From the NCBI RefSeq assembly GCF_004000905.1, contig NZ_BIMD01000003.1, positions 1 through 64,000 of the forward strand: a stretch of 64,000 bases of DNA. Direction: 5' to 3'. The position numbers were made by a program, and so were the translations under genes. The DNA is from Paenibacillus humicus NBRC 102415 (GTDB taxonomy: Bacteria > Bacillota > Bacilli > Paenibacillales > Paenibacillaceae). The notes under the pieces are model-generated. The model was not told where the DNA came from, made no database searches, and worked only from the letters and a program-made list of their open reading frames with translations. Every line of letters begins with the position of its first letter. Position 1 is the stretch's first letter. Below are positions 7,690 to 15,834 of this stretch, in pieces.

Positions 7690-9432
7690 TTACGACTGAG
7701 AATGGGAATCCTCGTCTTCAAGAACGAAAACGCTGATCTCCCCAAACAGACGGCCCGACAGGTCATGGATATCTCCCGCCTGGCCCGCGATTCCCCGGAT
7801 CGCCTCATGCTGCTCCGTGCTCAAGGCGCTCATCCGCTCCACTCCCGCTGCGGTCTGCCCGGCTATGGCGGCGACGCTGCGGACCGCTTCGGCCAGCTCC
7901 TCGTTGCTGCTGCGCGTGCGCTGCACCTGGCCGTGGACATGATGGATGCGGGTGCCGATGTCTTCCATGGAACGGCTGATGGATTCGAAGGCGTCGAGCG
8001 TGACCGCGACCTGTCCTTCCTGCTCGTCAAGTCCGCGCTTCGTCTCCAGCATGGACTCCCGGAAGCTCGCCATCCCTTCCTGGAGCCTTTCGATCAAGCC
8101 ACCGATATGGAAGGTCGACTGCTTCGTCTGGGACGCCAGCTGGCGGACCTCCTCCGCGATGACGGCGAAGCCTCTGCCGTGGACGCCGGCTTGGGCCGCT
8201 TCGATAGAGGCATTCAAGGCCAGAATTTGCGTCTGGGCCGATATCTGCGCGATCAGCCGCGTCACGCCGGTAATTTCCTCCGACTGGCGGCTCAACGTAT
8301 CCAGCTGCCTGTACATCCCCTCGATCGATTCGCCGGAGCGTCTCGCCGAACCGCCCAGCTCTCCCATCGCCGACAGCCCGTTGCCGATATTGGCGCCGGA
8401 CTGCTTCCTTGCCGACATGACGGCGTCCATCGCCTCCAGCATCTCATCGAGCTCATGCTCGAGCCGCCCGATAAGCAGGGCGCTGTGCTCCGACAATCCG
8501 GACTGCTGCTGCGCACCGGCGGAAATCTCCCCGATGGAAACGAGAATGTCCTCGTTGGCCTTGGCCGTCACGCCGGCAGAGGAGCGGAACGACTCGGAGT
8601 AGTCCGTCATCGAGGCGGCCACTCCGCGCGTCTGGCCCAGCATGCTGCGGACCTTGGACACCATATCGTCGAAGTGCCGGCTAAGCTCGCCGAGCTCGTC
8701 CCGTCTGCGGGAATTGATCCGCACGCGCATATCCCCGGCCGCCAGCGCCGCGACCGCCTTCTGCAGCCGGTTGACCGAGGAGGCGAACGAGCGGATCAGG
8801 AAGAAGGCGACCAGAACCGTGAACAGGAGGACGATGCCGAGTCCGTACAGGGCGGCATCCGATGTCTGGCTGAGCAGCTCGAACGACCGCTCCTGGGCCG
8901 ACCGCGCGTTCCGGTCTGCTGCCGCTCCCAGCCGCGAGGTGATGTCGAGCATGTTCTGGCTTTCCGCCGACGCTTTCGTATGGAGCTGATCGACTTTTTC
9001 GAGGACGGCGAGCGGATCCATGTCGGGATCGTCGAGAGCCTCGACCATGCCGGCAAAATCCTTCTCGTACTCGCCGACCTTGCTTTTCAGATTGGATAGA
9101 TCCTCCGCAGCCGTTCCTCCTTCCGGAAACGACAGCTTGTCCAGCTCCTTGTGCAGGGCCGCGCTCATCGTCCCGAACGGCTTGGCCGTATCCGTGTCGC
9201 TCGTCTGCTTCAGCTGGCTCTCGGCCGCGTTCATTTCCTGCAGGAACTGATTGATCTTGGCCGTCGTGATCCGCTTCTCCATCTCCGTCTTCAGCTGCGT
9301 CATGGAATTCCTGACGCCGCCCTGCATGCCGTCCTGATAAAGGACCGCCGCCAGGAAAAAGAGGGCAATAAAGAGGAAGCTTGCCGCCAGCTTCATTTTC
9401 ATGGACCTTGCAACCGCGCTTATCTTCTTCAT
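7690..9432 (-). CDS. Methyl-accepting chemotaxis protein
   Basis: A transmembrane chemoreceptor that signals to CheA/CheW. The 580 residues run: helix 1 (about residues 13-31), an extracellular four-helix-type sensor (about 32-190), helix 2 (about 194-217), a HAMP domain (about 218-270), then the cytoplasmic signalling coiled coil. The hairpin tip [30 protein letters not shown] is split by a turn at about residue 410 and is nearly invariant across the family. The ligand is unknown. The gene is alone and convergent with fabV. Upstream on the minus strand I saw no convincing sigma-D promoter. Confidence 0.95.
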   Translation of the reverse strand: MKKISAVARSMKMKLAASFLFIALFFLAAVLYQDGMQGGVRNSMTQLKTEMEKRITTAKINQFLQEMNAAESQLKQTSDTDTAKPFGTMSAALHKELDKLSFPEGGTAAEDLSNLKSKVGEYEKDFAGMVEALDDPDMDPLAVLEKVDQLHTKASAESQNMLDITSRLGAAADRNARSAQERSFELLSQTSDAALYGLGIVLLFTVLVAFFLIRSFASSVNRLQKAVAALAAGDMRVRINSRRRDELGELSRHFDDMVSKVRSMLGQTRGVAASMTDYSESFRSSAGVTAKANEDILVSIGEISAGAQQQSGLSEHSALLIGRLEHELDEMLEAMDAVMSARKQSGANIGNGLSAMGELGGSARRSGESIEGMYRQLDTLSRQSEEITGVTRLIAQISAQTQILALNASIEAAQAGVHGRGFAVIAEEVRQLASQTKQSTFHIGGLIERLQEGMASFRESMLETKRGLDEQEGQVAVTLDAFESISRSMEDIGTRIHHVHGQVQRTRSSNEELAEAVRSVAAIAGQTAAGVERMSALSTEQHEAIRGIAGQAGDIHDLSGRLFGEISVFVLEDEDSHSQS

Positions 9433-9597
9433 CTCGTCAGCCCCCGCATGATGCCAATTTATGCTAGTTCCGCATCTATCCTAGCAGAGGAAAGTTAACG
9501 AACATGAGGATTTTCATTAACTCCCTGTTAACGTTGGGACTTCCGGAGAAGGACTTCAGTCCTGCCTCGATCGGTTGTTTATGCTCGTTATTTCGTA

Positions 9598-9627
9598 TTG
9601 ACAACCTCCTCCCGCTCGTTTTATAGT
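9598..9627 (+). promoter_or_regulatory. Sigma-A promoter of the iron-uptake operon
   Basis: TTGACA (9598-9603) and TATAGT (9622-9627) are separated by 18 bases, 54 bases upstream of the lipoprotein start and just before the Fur box. Confidence 0.75.
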
Positions 9628-9644
9628 GGGAAACGAACTAATAC

Positions 9645-9659
9645 TGATAATCATTATCA
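9645..9659 (+). promoter_or_regulatory. Fur box (7-1-7)
   Basis: TGATAATCATTATCA is a perfect 7-1-7 inverted repeat identical to the Bacillus Fur consensus TGATAATnATTATCA. It lies 18 bases after the -10 element, so bound Fur-Fe2+ would block the promoter and limit expression to iron starvation. Confidence 0.9.
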
Positions 9660-9680
9660 ATTAAAAAGGGGAGTTCATAG

Positions 9681-10679
9681 TTGAAAAAGCTTCTAGTTCC
9701 TGCCCTGCTGGCCCTGGTCCTTGTCCTGAGCGCATGCGGCAGCACAACCTCGGAAAATGCAGGCAGCGGCAATGCAGGCAGCGCCAATACAGGCAGCGCC
9801 AACGCCGGAGCCGCTCAAAACACCGCCTCCGGAACGGAAACTGCGGCCGGGCCGGCAGCGACAGGAACGATTACATATCAATCGGAAAATGGTCCCGTCG
9901 AAGTGCCTGCCAATCCGCAGCGGGTCGTCGTCCTCGCCTCCTATACAGGCAACGTGATTGCGCTCGGGGTCAACCTGGTCGGCGTGGACAGCTGGTCCAA
10001 AGACAATCCCCGCTTCCAGGATAAGCTAGCAGGCGCTCAGGAAGTCAGCGCGGACAGCCTGGAGAAGATCGTGGAGCTGAACCCCGATCTCATCATCGCG
10101 GCGTCGACGGACAAGAACATCGACAAGCTCAAGGAAATCGCTCCTACCGTCACGTTCACCTACAACAAGGTCGACTACCTGACCCAGCATCTGGAGATCG
10201 GCAAGCTGCTGAACAAGGAAAAAGAAGCCCAGGCCTGGATCGACGACTTCAAAGCGCGCTCCAAGGCTGCCGGCGAGGAGATCCGGGCGAAGATCGGAGA
10301 GGACGCGACCGTCTCGGTCACCGAGAACTTCGACAAGCAGATCTACGTATTCGGAGACGCATGGGGACGCGGAACGGAGATCCTCTACCAGGAAATGAAG
10401 CTGAAGATGCCGCAAAAGGTCATCGACAACGCGCTCAAGGAAGGCTATTACGCCTTGTCGATCGAGGTGCTCCCGGAATTCGCCGGCGATTATATGATCG
10501 TCAGCAAAAACCCGGACACCGACAACTCCTACCAGGAATCCGCAACGTACAAAAACATTCCGGCCGTCAAAAACAACCGGGTGTTCGAAGCCAACGCCAA
10601 AGAATTCTACTTCAACGACCCGGTTTCGCTCGAATACCAGCTTGAATTCTTCAAGCAGCATTTCCTCGGAAACGAATGA
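9681..10679 (+). CDS. Ferric-siderophore ABC transporter substrate-binding lipoprotein (FeuA/FhuD-like)
   Basis: Captures an iron-siderophore complex outside the cell and delivers it to the two permeases encoded next. The lipoprotein signal has the lipobox LSAC (Cys19). A low-complexity Ala/Gly/Ser/Asn linker follows (about residues 22-50), then the class III periplasmic-binding fold with the helical backbone of TroA/FhuD proteins. The start is TTG at 9681 with AAGGGGAG upstream. Fur control is indicated by the perfect box in the leader. The C-terminal NDPVSLEYQLEFFK pattern is common in Gram-positive hydroxamate or catecholate binders; the exact siderophore cannot be told. Confidence 0.93.
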   Translation: MKKLLVPALLALVLVLSACGSTTSENAGSGNAGSANTGSANAGAAQNTASGTETAAGPAATGTITYQSENGPVEVPANPQRVVVLASYTGNVIALGVNLVGVDSWSKDNPRFQDKLAGAQEVSADSLEKIVELNPDLIIAASTDKNIDKLKEIAPTVTFTYNKVDYLTQHLEIGKLLNKEKEAQAWIDDFKARSKAAGEEIRAKIGEDATVSVTENFDKQIYVFGDAWGRGTEILYQEMKLKMPQKVIDNALKEGYYALSIEVLPEFAGDYMIVSKNPDTDNSYQESATYKNIPAVKNNRVFEANAKEFYFNDPVSLEYQLEFFKQHFLGNE

Positions 10680-10686
10680 AAGCCGG

Positions 10687-10710
10687 AAGGAACTCTATCT
10701 GGAGTTCCTT
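10687..10710 (+). terminator. Hairpin between binding protein and first permease
   Basis: Nine-base stem AAGGAACTC / GAGTTCCTT with a six-base loop and no long T-run. Placed just after an abundant binding-protein gene, it probably protects the upstream mRNA or lowers read-through into the permeases. Confidence 0.6.
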
Positions 10711-10741
10711 TCCTCTATTTCGGGTAAAGGAATGATCATCG

Positions 10742-11752
10742 ATGTCCAGTCCAATCCGCCGCAGGCTTCCCTTCGGGTATAAGCTTGCCGCCTCCCTGCT
10801 TGTCCTTGCCGCCGCCTTCCTCGCCTCGATGCTGCTCGGAGCGGCCGACATCGGCTTCCGCGAAGTTTGGCTGGCCATGACCTCCAGCGAAACGAGCAAA
10901 AACATCCTGCTCATCCGCGAATTCCGCCTGCCCCGCGAGCTGGCCGCGCTTGCCGTAGGAGCCGCGCTCGCCGTATCCGGCGCCGTCATGCAGGGAATGA
11001 CCCGCAATCCGCTCGCGGATCCGGGCCTGCTGGGACTGACGGCCGGAGCCAACGCGATGCTGGCCATCACGATCGCCTTGTTCCCTCAGGCCGGCTACTT
11101 CGGCATCATGCTGAGCTGCTTCGCCGGAGCCTCCTTCGGCGCGCTCGTCGTCTTCGGAATCGGGGCCGTGCAGAAGGGCGGCTTCTCGCCTCTGCGCATC
11201 GTGCTTGCGGGAGCGGCCGTATCGGCTCTTCTCTACGCGGTCGCCGAGGCGGTCGGCCTTTATTTCAAAATATCGCAGCAAGTATCTCTGTGGAACTCCG
11301 GCGGCGTCATCGGCACGACCTGGAAGCAGCTCGGCGCGATTACGCCTTTCATCGCCGCCGGCATCGTGCTGGCGCTGCTGTTCTCCAGACATCTGACGAT
11401 CATGAGCCTGAATGAGGACGTGGCGACCGGGCTCGGCCAGAACATCGCCCGGATCAAAATGCTGCTGTACGTCGTCGTCATCATCCTGGCCGGCGCGTCG
11501 GTCGCCCTGGTGGGCAACCTGGCGTTCCTCGGGCTGCTCGTGCCGCATATCGCGAGAAAGATCGTCGGACCCGACTACCGGTTCGTCATCCCGATATCGG
11601 CTGCAGGAGGAGGAGCGCTCATGCTGGTTGCCGATACGCTCGGCCGTACGATCAACGCTCCGTACGAAACATCGATTACGGCCATCGTGGCCATGATCGG
11701 CCTGCCGTTCTTCCTCTGGATCGTGAAGAAAGGAGGGCGTGCATTCCAATGA
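10742..11752 (+). CDS. Iron-siderophore ABC permease, FecCD family (FeuB/FhuB-like)
   Basis: One half of the membrane channel of a ferric-siderophore importer. The 336 residues and about nine to ten helices match BtuC/FecCD permeases. Recognisable signatures are SGAVMQGMTRNPLADPGLLG near helix 3 and LVPHIARKIVGPDYR near the C-terminus, the loop that contacts the ATPase. It is 62 bases downstream of the binding protein and overlaps the next permease by four bases. AAAGGA precedes the ATG. Confidence 0.95.
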   Translation: MSSPIRRRLPFGYKLAASLLVLAAAFLASMLLGAADIGFREVWLAMTSSETSKNILLIREFRLPRELAALAVGAALAVSGAVMQGMTRNPLADPGLLGLTAGANAMLAITIALFPQAGYFGIMLSCFAGASFGALVVFGIGAVQKGGFSPLRIVLAGAAVSALLYAVAEAVGLYFKISQQVSLWNSGGVIGTTWKQLGAITPFIAAGIVLALLFSRHLTIMSLNEDVATGLGQNIARIKMLLYVVVIILAGASVALVGNLAFLGLLVPHIARKIVGPDYRFVIPISAAGGGALMLVADTLGRTINAPYETSITAIVAMIGLPFFLWIVKKGGRAFQ

Positions 11753-12756
11753 TCGCCCCTTCGATTATCCGCAGGCAGCGCATCATCGTCGCTGTCCTGA
11801 TCGCGCTCGCCGCAGCCGTCATGTTCATCAGCGCCGGATGGGGCTACTCCAGCCTCGGCTACAAGCGCCTGCTCCCGGTGCTGTTCGGCCACGGAACCGT
11901 CAAGGAAGATCTGATCCTCTCGATCCGGCTCCCGAGAATCTTCATTACGTTCCTGGCCGGCATGGGCCTCGCCCTCTCCGGCGCCATCCTGCAGCGGGTG
12001 ACCCGCAACGATCTGGCGGATCCCGGCATTATCGGCATCAATACCGGCGCCGGCCTCGGCGTCGCGCTCTTCTTCCTGTTCGCCCCCATCGAGCCCGGCT
12101 CGTTCGTGTACTTGATCACGTTCGTCTCCTTCGCCAGCGCGATGGTCACGGCTCTGCTCATCTACCTGTTCTCCTACCGAAGAGGAGAAGGCCTCCAGCC
12201 TGTCCGGCTCGTGCTGGTCGGGGTCGGATTTTCCCTGTCCCTCTCCGGCATCATGGTCGTCATCATCTCTTCGGCCACGCGCGAGAAGGTGGACTTCATC
12301 GCCAAATGGCTCGCGGGCAGCATCTGGGGAACCGACTGGATCTTCATCTGGGCTCTCCTGCCTTGGCTCGTCATCCTGATTCCGTTCACTCTCTACAAGG
12401 CCAACCAGCTCAATCTGCTGGAGCTGAGCGAGACGGTAGCCGTCGGCATCGGCCTGCCCGTGAACCGGGAGCGGGTCAAGCTGCTCATCGCCGCCGTCGC
12501 CTTGGCGGCCTCCTCGGTCGCTGTCACCGGCGGCATTTCCTTCATCGGGCTGATGGCGCCGCATATCGCCAAGACGCTTGTCGGGCCGCGCAACCAGCTG
12601 TCGCTGCCGATCGCCATCCTTACCGGCGGCGTGCTGCTGATGGCGGCCGACATGATCGGCCGCAACATGGCCGATCCGGCCGGCATCCCGGCCGGAACCG
12701 TGGCCGCGTTCATCGGAGCCCCTTACTTCATCTATCTTCTGCTCAAAAAAGCCTGA
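11749..12756 (+). CDS. Iron-siderophore ABC permease, FecCD family (FeuC/FhuG-like)
   Basis: The second permease of the ferric-siderophore importer, 335 residues. It has the same family signatures as its partner: SGAILQRVTRNDLADPGIIG and LMAPHIAKTLVGPRN. Its ATG overlaps the stop of the first permease (ATGA), so the two are made together as a heterodimer. No ATPase gene follows. In Bacillus subtilis the Feu permeases use the unlinked ATPase YusV; the same arrangement is inferred here. Confidence 0.95.
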   Translation: MIAPSIIRRQRIIVAVLIALAAAVMFISAGWGYSSLGYKRLLPVLFGHGTVKEDLILSIRLPRIFITFLAGMGLALSGAILQRVTRNDLADPGIIGINTGAGLGVALFFLFAPIEPGSFVYLITFVSFASAMVTALLIYLFSYRRGEGLQPVRLVLVGVGFSLSLSGIMVVIISSATREKVDFIAKWLAGSIWGTDWIFIWALLPWLVILIPFTLYKANQLNLLELSETVAVGIGLPVNRERVKLLIAAVALAASSVAVTGGISFIGLMAPHIAKTLVGPRNQLSLPIAILTGGVLLMAADMIGRNMADPAGIPAGTVAAFIGAPYFIYLLLKKA

Positions 12757-12762
12757 TTCATG

Positions 12763-12793
12763 AAAAACGGGACGGTCCGAATGGACCGTCCCG
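12763..12793 (-). terminator. Intrinsic terminator of the MFS / MBL operon
   Basis: Perfect 11-base stem CGGGACGGTCC / GGACCGTCCCG with a four-base loop, followed on the minus strand by TTTTT. It ends the minus-strand operon and may also act on the convergent iron operon. Confidence 0.8.
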
Positions 12794-12800
12794 ACCGCGA

Positions 12801-12826
12801 AGCCGCCCGGATGCATCCGGGCGGCT
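12801..12826. repeat. 26-base perfect palindrome
   Basis: AGCCGCCCGGATG followed by its exact reverse complement, directly after the stop codon of the MBL-fold gene. It lacks a T-run of its own, so it probably supports the neighbouring terminator or protects 3' ends. Confidence 0.6.
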
Positions 12827-13498
12827 TTAGTTGTTGTCTCCTGCATATGGCTTCATCAGGTCATCCCACTGATCCGCAGGCTGGAGGACGGTATCTCCGT
12901 GGCAAACTTCCAGCTTGGCCGGACGCAGCTCCTTGAGGATGGCGCTGCTGCGCATCGCCTCGTCCGGATCCGGCGTGAACCTGGCTTGGAGAACTTTGCC
13001 CTTCCGCGAGTTGAACAAGTCCCCCGCCAGCAGGACATCATCGCCTTCATGATAATAAACGACATGGCCGGGCGAGTGGCCGGGCGTGAAATACGGCTTC
13101 AACTCTCCGATTGGCGCCAGTGCTCCCGATGCCTCTTCGGGCAGCGCTGTCAGCGTGCCTTCAGGGACGCCGGCCGAAACCTTGTCTTTTTTCGGATAAG
13201 GCGTCCGCCCCTCGGCATAAGGAATTTCCCGGCTATGGGCGTATACGGGAACTTGCTTCGCTTCGAGAAGCTTCTTGAGCGAGCCGACATGGTCGGCATG
13301 GCCATGCGTCAGCAGAATCCGCTGCAGCGGACCCGCCTGAAGCCCGTCCAGCAGGCGGGTGATGTTCTTCGCCATCCACGGCACGCCCGCATCCACCAAG
13401 GTCACGCCGTCCTTGCCGACGACCGCCCACACATGGACCGGGATGATCATCCAGGCTTTCAAGCTCCAGATATGCTCCGACACTTGCTTGACATTCAT
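12827..13498 (-). CDS. MBL-fold metallo-hydrolase
   Basis: A 223-residue metallo-beta-lactamase-superfamily enzyme with the zinc motif HGHADH (in LLTHGHADHVGS), a second metal region at FTPGHSPGHV and a third at LLAGDLF. This pattern is general for glyoxalase-II-like and other small hydrolases, and the substrate is not predictable. The ATG at 13498 follows AAAGGAGAG and overlaps the stop of the upstream MFS gene (ATGA), so translation is coupled. The longer frame to 13606 only reads into the MFS gene. Pairing with an efflux pump under a TetR suggests a detoxification role, which is inference. Confidence 0.88.
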   Translation of the reverse strand: MNVKQVSEHIWSLKAWMIIPVHVWAVVGKDGVTLVDAGVPWMAKNITRLLDGLQAGPLQRILLTHGHADHVGSLKKLLEAKQVPVYAHSREIPYAEGRTPYPKKDKVSAGVPEGTLTALPEEASGALAPIGELKPYFTPGHSPGHVVYYHEGDDVLLAGDLFNSRKGKVLQARFTPDPDEAMRSSAILKELRPAKLEVCHGDTVLQPADQWDDLMKPYAGDNN

Positions 13499-14694
13499 GT
13501 CGCGGATCTCTCCTTTATCGGTTCGTACAGCTTGCAATAGACCCATGCCGCATTCAGCAGCAACAAGACGCCGGTGAGGAAAAAGACGTACCGGATGCCC
13601 AGCCACGCCGCAATCTGTCCTCCCAAAACCGATCCGGCAAACACGCCCAAATATCCGGCCGACATGGAAAAGCCGAACATCCTGCCGGTCAAGGACGGAG
13701 GCGTGATTTTCTTCAACAGCACGTTCACGGACGGCGTCAGTCCCGCCGCGGTCAGGCCGAGCAAAAACCTGAGCCCCATAAGCTCCCAGGGATCGGCAAC
13801 GAACGCCTGCGGAATGAAGAGGACGCCGGCGGCAATCAAAGCGGCCAGAATGATCTTATGCGCCCCGATCCGATCGGACAGCCTGCCGAGTCTCGGAGCA
13901 GCGACAATCGTCGCCACGCCTGATGCCGAGAAGGTGATTCCGGCCATCAGGGCAATGTGCCCGCTGCCTCGGGCCAGCTCCGTCATGTAGACGGCAAGGA
14001 TCGGCTCGGCGGAGTAAAGCGCCACGGTGAGGATGAAGAAGGTCACGAACAAGGTGAGCGTCAGGCCCTTCTCGGGGATCGAGCTCCATATCCCGCCCAT
14101 CTCCGGCCTCCGTTTCTCTTCCCGGACAAAGGATTCCTTGACGAAAAAAGCGGTGGTGAGAAAAGCGACCAGCATCAGCGCGCCGGTAATGAAAAAGACG
14201 TATCGCAGCCCGAACGACTGCGCCATGAAACCGCCGATCATCGGGCCGAGAAGGCCTCCGGACACATTGGCGGTGGAGAGCGTTCCGAGCGCCCAGCCCG
14301 CATGCTCCCGATCCGTCTGCGCCGCGATCATCGCGGTACAGGCCGTGCTGTAGCCGGTTATGACTCCCTGCAGCAGCCGCAGTCCGATCAGGACCGGCAC
14401 ATTCGCCGCGAAGCCCATGCAGAAGATGACGACAGCCATGCCGAGGCTGGCCCGCAGCAGCATCGGCTTGCGCCCGACCTTGTCGGCTGCCGCGCCCCAG
14501 ATCGGCGAGAAGACAGCGGATAGAATGAAGGTAACTCCGAAGGCCCATCCGGACAGCCGCGCGATCGAGGCCGAGCTGTGCACGCCCATATGCTGAATGT
14601 AGAGCGGCATGATCGGCGCGATCTGGCTCATCCCCACGCCGGTGACGAACATGCCGAACCAGCAGAAGATCATATTTCGTTTCCATAACGGCAT
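13495..14694 (-). CDS. MFS multidrug-type efflux transporter (12 TM)
   Basis: A 399-residue major facilitator with about twelve helices. It has motif A between helices 2 and 3 (GAAADKVGRKPMLL), a repeat of it at GRLSDRIGAHK, and a helix-5 LGPMIGG motif typical of drug:H+ antiporters. I place the start at ATG 14694, after AAAGGAAG, giving the usual N-terminus MPLWKRN. The open frame continues upstream to 14922, but those extra residues are a decayed isochorismatase-like sequence, not transporter. The gene is probably controlled by the TetR product and twin operators at 15051-15096. Confidence 0.88.
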   Translation of the reverse strand: MPLWKRNMIFCWFGMFVTGVGMSQIAPIMPLYIQHMGVHSSASIARLSGWAFGVTFILSAVFSPIWGAAADKVGRKPMLLRASLGMAVVIFCMGFAANVPVLIGLRLLQGVITGYSTACTAMIAAQTDREHAGWALGTLSTANVSGGLLGPMIGGFMAQSFGLRYVFFITGALMLVAFLTTAFFVKESFVREEKRRPEMGGIWSSIPEKGLTLTLFVTFFILTVALYSAEPILAVYMTELARGSGHIALMAGITFSASGVATIVAAPRLGRLSDRIGAHKIILAALIAAGVLFIPQAFVADPWELMGLRFLLGLTAAGLTPSVNVLLKKITPPSLTGRMFGFSMSAGYLGVFAGSVLGGQIAAWLGIRYVFFLTGVLLLLNAAWVYCKLYEPIKERSAT

Positions 14695-15006
14695 GACCAA
14701 GACTTCCTTTCCGTCCGCCTCGCCCGGCAGAGGCTGAACCGATTCATGAATTTGCGAGAACGGATCGGATTCGCCCCTATCGGTCGCTCCCGCATAGACC
14801 GTAAACCCCTTGTTGCGCATGCTGATTTCCGGAGCTCCGCTGCGGAAGGCGAGCTTTACGAAAATTACCGGAATCCCATGGCTGCGGGCCGCCGCTATTG
14901 CCAGCTGAAAAGGCTCCGGCACTTACGTCTGGCCGGCGAAGCGGGACACGATGCCGTTCTGCATGTCCATGACCGGAAGCGCGGCGTTTGAGGATGGCTG
15001 CTGCAT
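14695..15006 (-). pseudogene. Truncated isochorismatase-family hydrolase with in-frame stop
   Basis: From an ATG at 15006, preceded by AAAGAGGTG, the frame reads 27 codons including LPVMDMQNGIVSRFAG. This matches the N-terminal strand of isochorismatase-like hydrolases with the catalytic Asp (MDMQ). A TAA at 14925-14923 then interrupts it, and the same frame continues with AIAAARSHGIPVIFVKLAFR, GAPEISMRNKG and IHESVQPLPG, all in family order. The homology ends where the MFS gene begins; the catalytic Lys and Cys regions and the whole C-terminal half are missing. It is therefore a nonsense-mutated, 3'-deleted relic now acting as a leader for the MFS gene. Confidence 0.75.
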
Positions 15007-15050
15007 GTTTACTGCACCTCTTTCGTTGGTTATGATGGAAGGGTGCCTAT

Positions 15051-15070
15051 AAACGGAGAGCTCTCCTCTT
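15051..15070. promoter_or_regulatory. TetR-type operator, copy 1
   Basis: Imperfect inverted repeat AAACGGAGA-GC-TCTCCTCTT, containing the perfect 12-base palindrome GGAGAGCTCTCC. It shares the half-site CGGAGA with the second copy, 26 bases centre to centre, in the gap between the divergent TetR and MFS units. Confidence 0.75.
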
Positions 15071-15076
15071 CATGTT

Positions 15077-15096
15077 AAGCGGAGACATCTCCGCTT
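15077..15096. promoter_or_regulatory. TetR-type operator, copy 2
   Basis: Perfect inverted repeat AAGCGGAGA-CA-TCTCCGCTT (nine-base arms, two-base spacer). The size and symmetry fit a TetR dimer site. The TTG at 15095 overlaps the operator, which argues against it as the TetR start. Confidence 0.8.
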
Positions 15097-15139
15097 GTCA
15101 ATGAAGCCTTCTCTATCTGGATTGAGGATGGGATCGAAA

Positions 15140-15757
15140 ATGAAGGATGATAAAATACCAGCCCCTCGAATGGAAAGACGGGACGCCGCCGAGAACCGGC
15201 TGCGGATATTGGATGCCGCCCAGCGGCTGTTCGACGGGCACGGAGTCGAGAATGTCAGCATGAACCAGATCGCCATCGAAGCCGGAATCGGGCCCGGAAC
15301 GCTGTACCGCCGCTACCGCAACAAGAGCGAGCTGTGTCTCGATCTCATCAAGGATACGGTGGTGCTCTTGTTCGAAGAAATGGAGGCTTTCCTCGAGCTT
15401 CATGCTTCCGCTCCTCCAAGGGAGCGGCTTCAAGGGGTTCTCGCTCTCTTTTTGAGGTTCAGGGAAAAGAAGGTCCAGCTTCTCGCCGGCGTGGAAAATC
15501 CCGCTTCCTCCGGAAGAGGCTTTCAAGCCAGAGCGGCGAGTCCTCTCTACGAGGAGCTCCATGGGCTGCTGGTCAGGCTGCTCGATGAAATGGCGGCCGC
15601 AGGGCAGCATCAGCCCGACAGCATCTTCACCGCCGATCTGCTGCTGACCGCACTGAGCAGCGATTTCTATCTGTTCCAAAAGAAGACAAGGGGCATGTCG
15701 TCGGAAACGTTCCTGGAACAGCTGTTCCTCTCGTTTCTAGGAGTGAATGCAGGGTGA
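15140..15757 (+). CDS. TetR/AcrR family transcriptional regulator
   Basis: A repressor of about 205 residues. The N-terminal helix-turn-helix is clear (RILDAAQRLFDGHGVENVSMNQIA, then GIGPGTLYRRYRNKSEL, the TetR recognition helix region). The variable C-terminal ligand domain has a Leu-rich profile and no recognisable inducer class. I take ATG 15140 as the start; ATG 15101 and 15128 are in frame but less well placed with respect to GAGGATGG. Two palindromic operators lie upstream, so it likely represses itself and the divergent MFS-MBL operon, and perhaps the co-directional MFS gene at 15835. Confidence 0.92.
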   Translation: MKDDKIPAPRMERRDAAENRLRILDAAQRLFDGHGVENVSMNQIAIEAGIGPGTLYRRYRNKSELCLDLIKDTVVLLFEEMEAFLELHASAPPRERLQGVLALFLRFREKKVQLLAGVENPASSGRGFQARAASPLYEELHGLLVRLLDEMAAAGQHQPDSIFTADLLLTALSSDFYLFQKKTRGMSSETFLEQLFLSFLGVNAG

Positions 15758-15834
15758 AGCGAGCTGGCGGAGAATAAGACTTCCTTCTAAAATAGGATAT
15801 ACGAAATCAGTATAGAAAACCTGGAAAGGAATCC

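Noticed and set aside
14695-14922. 76-residue N-terminal extension of the MFS protein
   Set aside because: The extension is isochorismatase-like sequence after a nonsense codon; the MFS has its own ribosome site and start at 14694.
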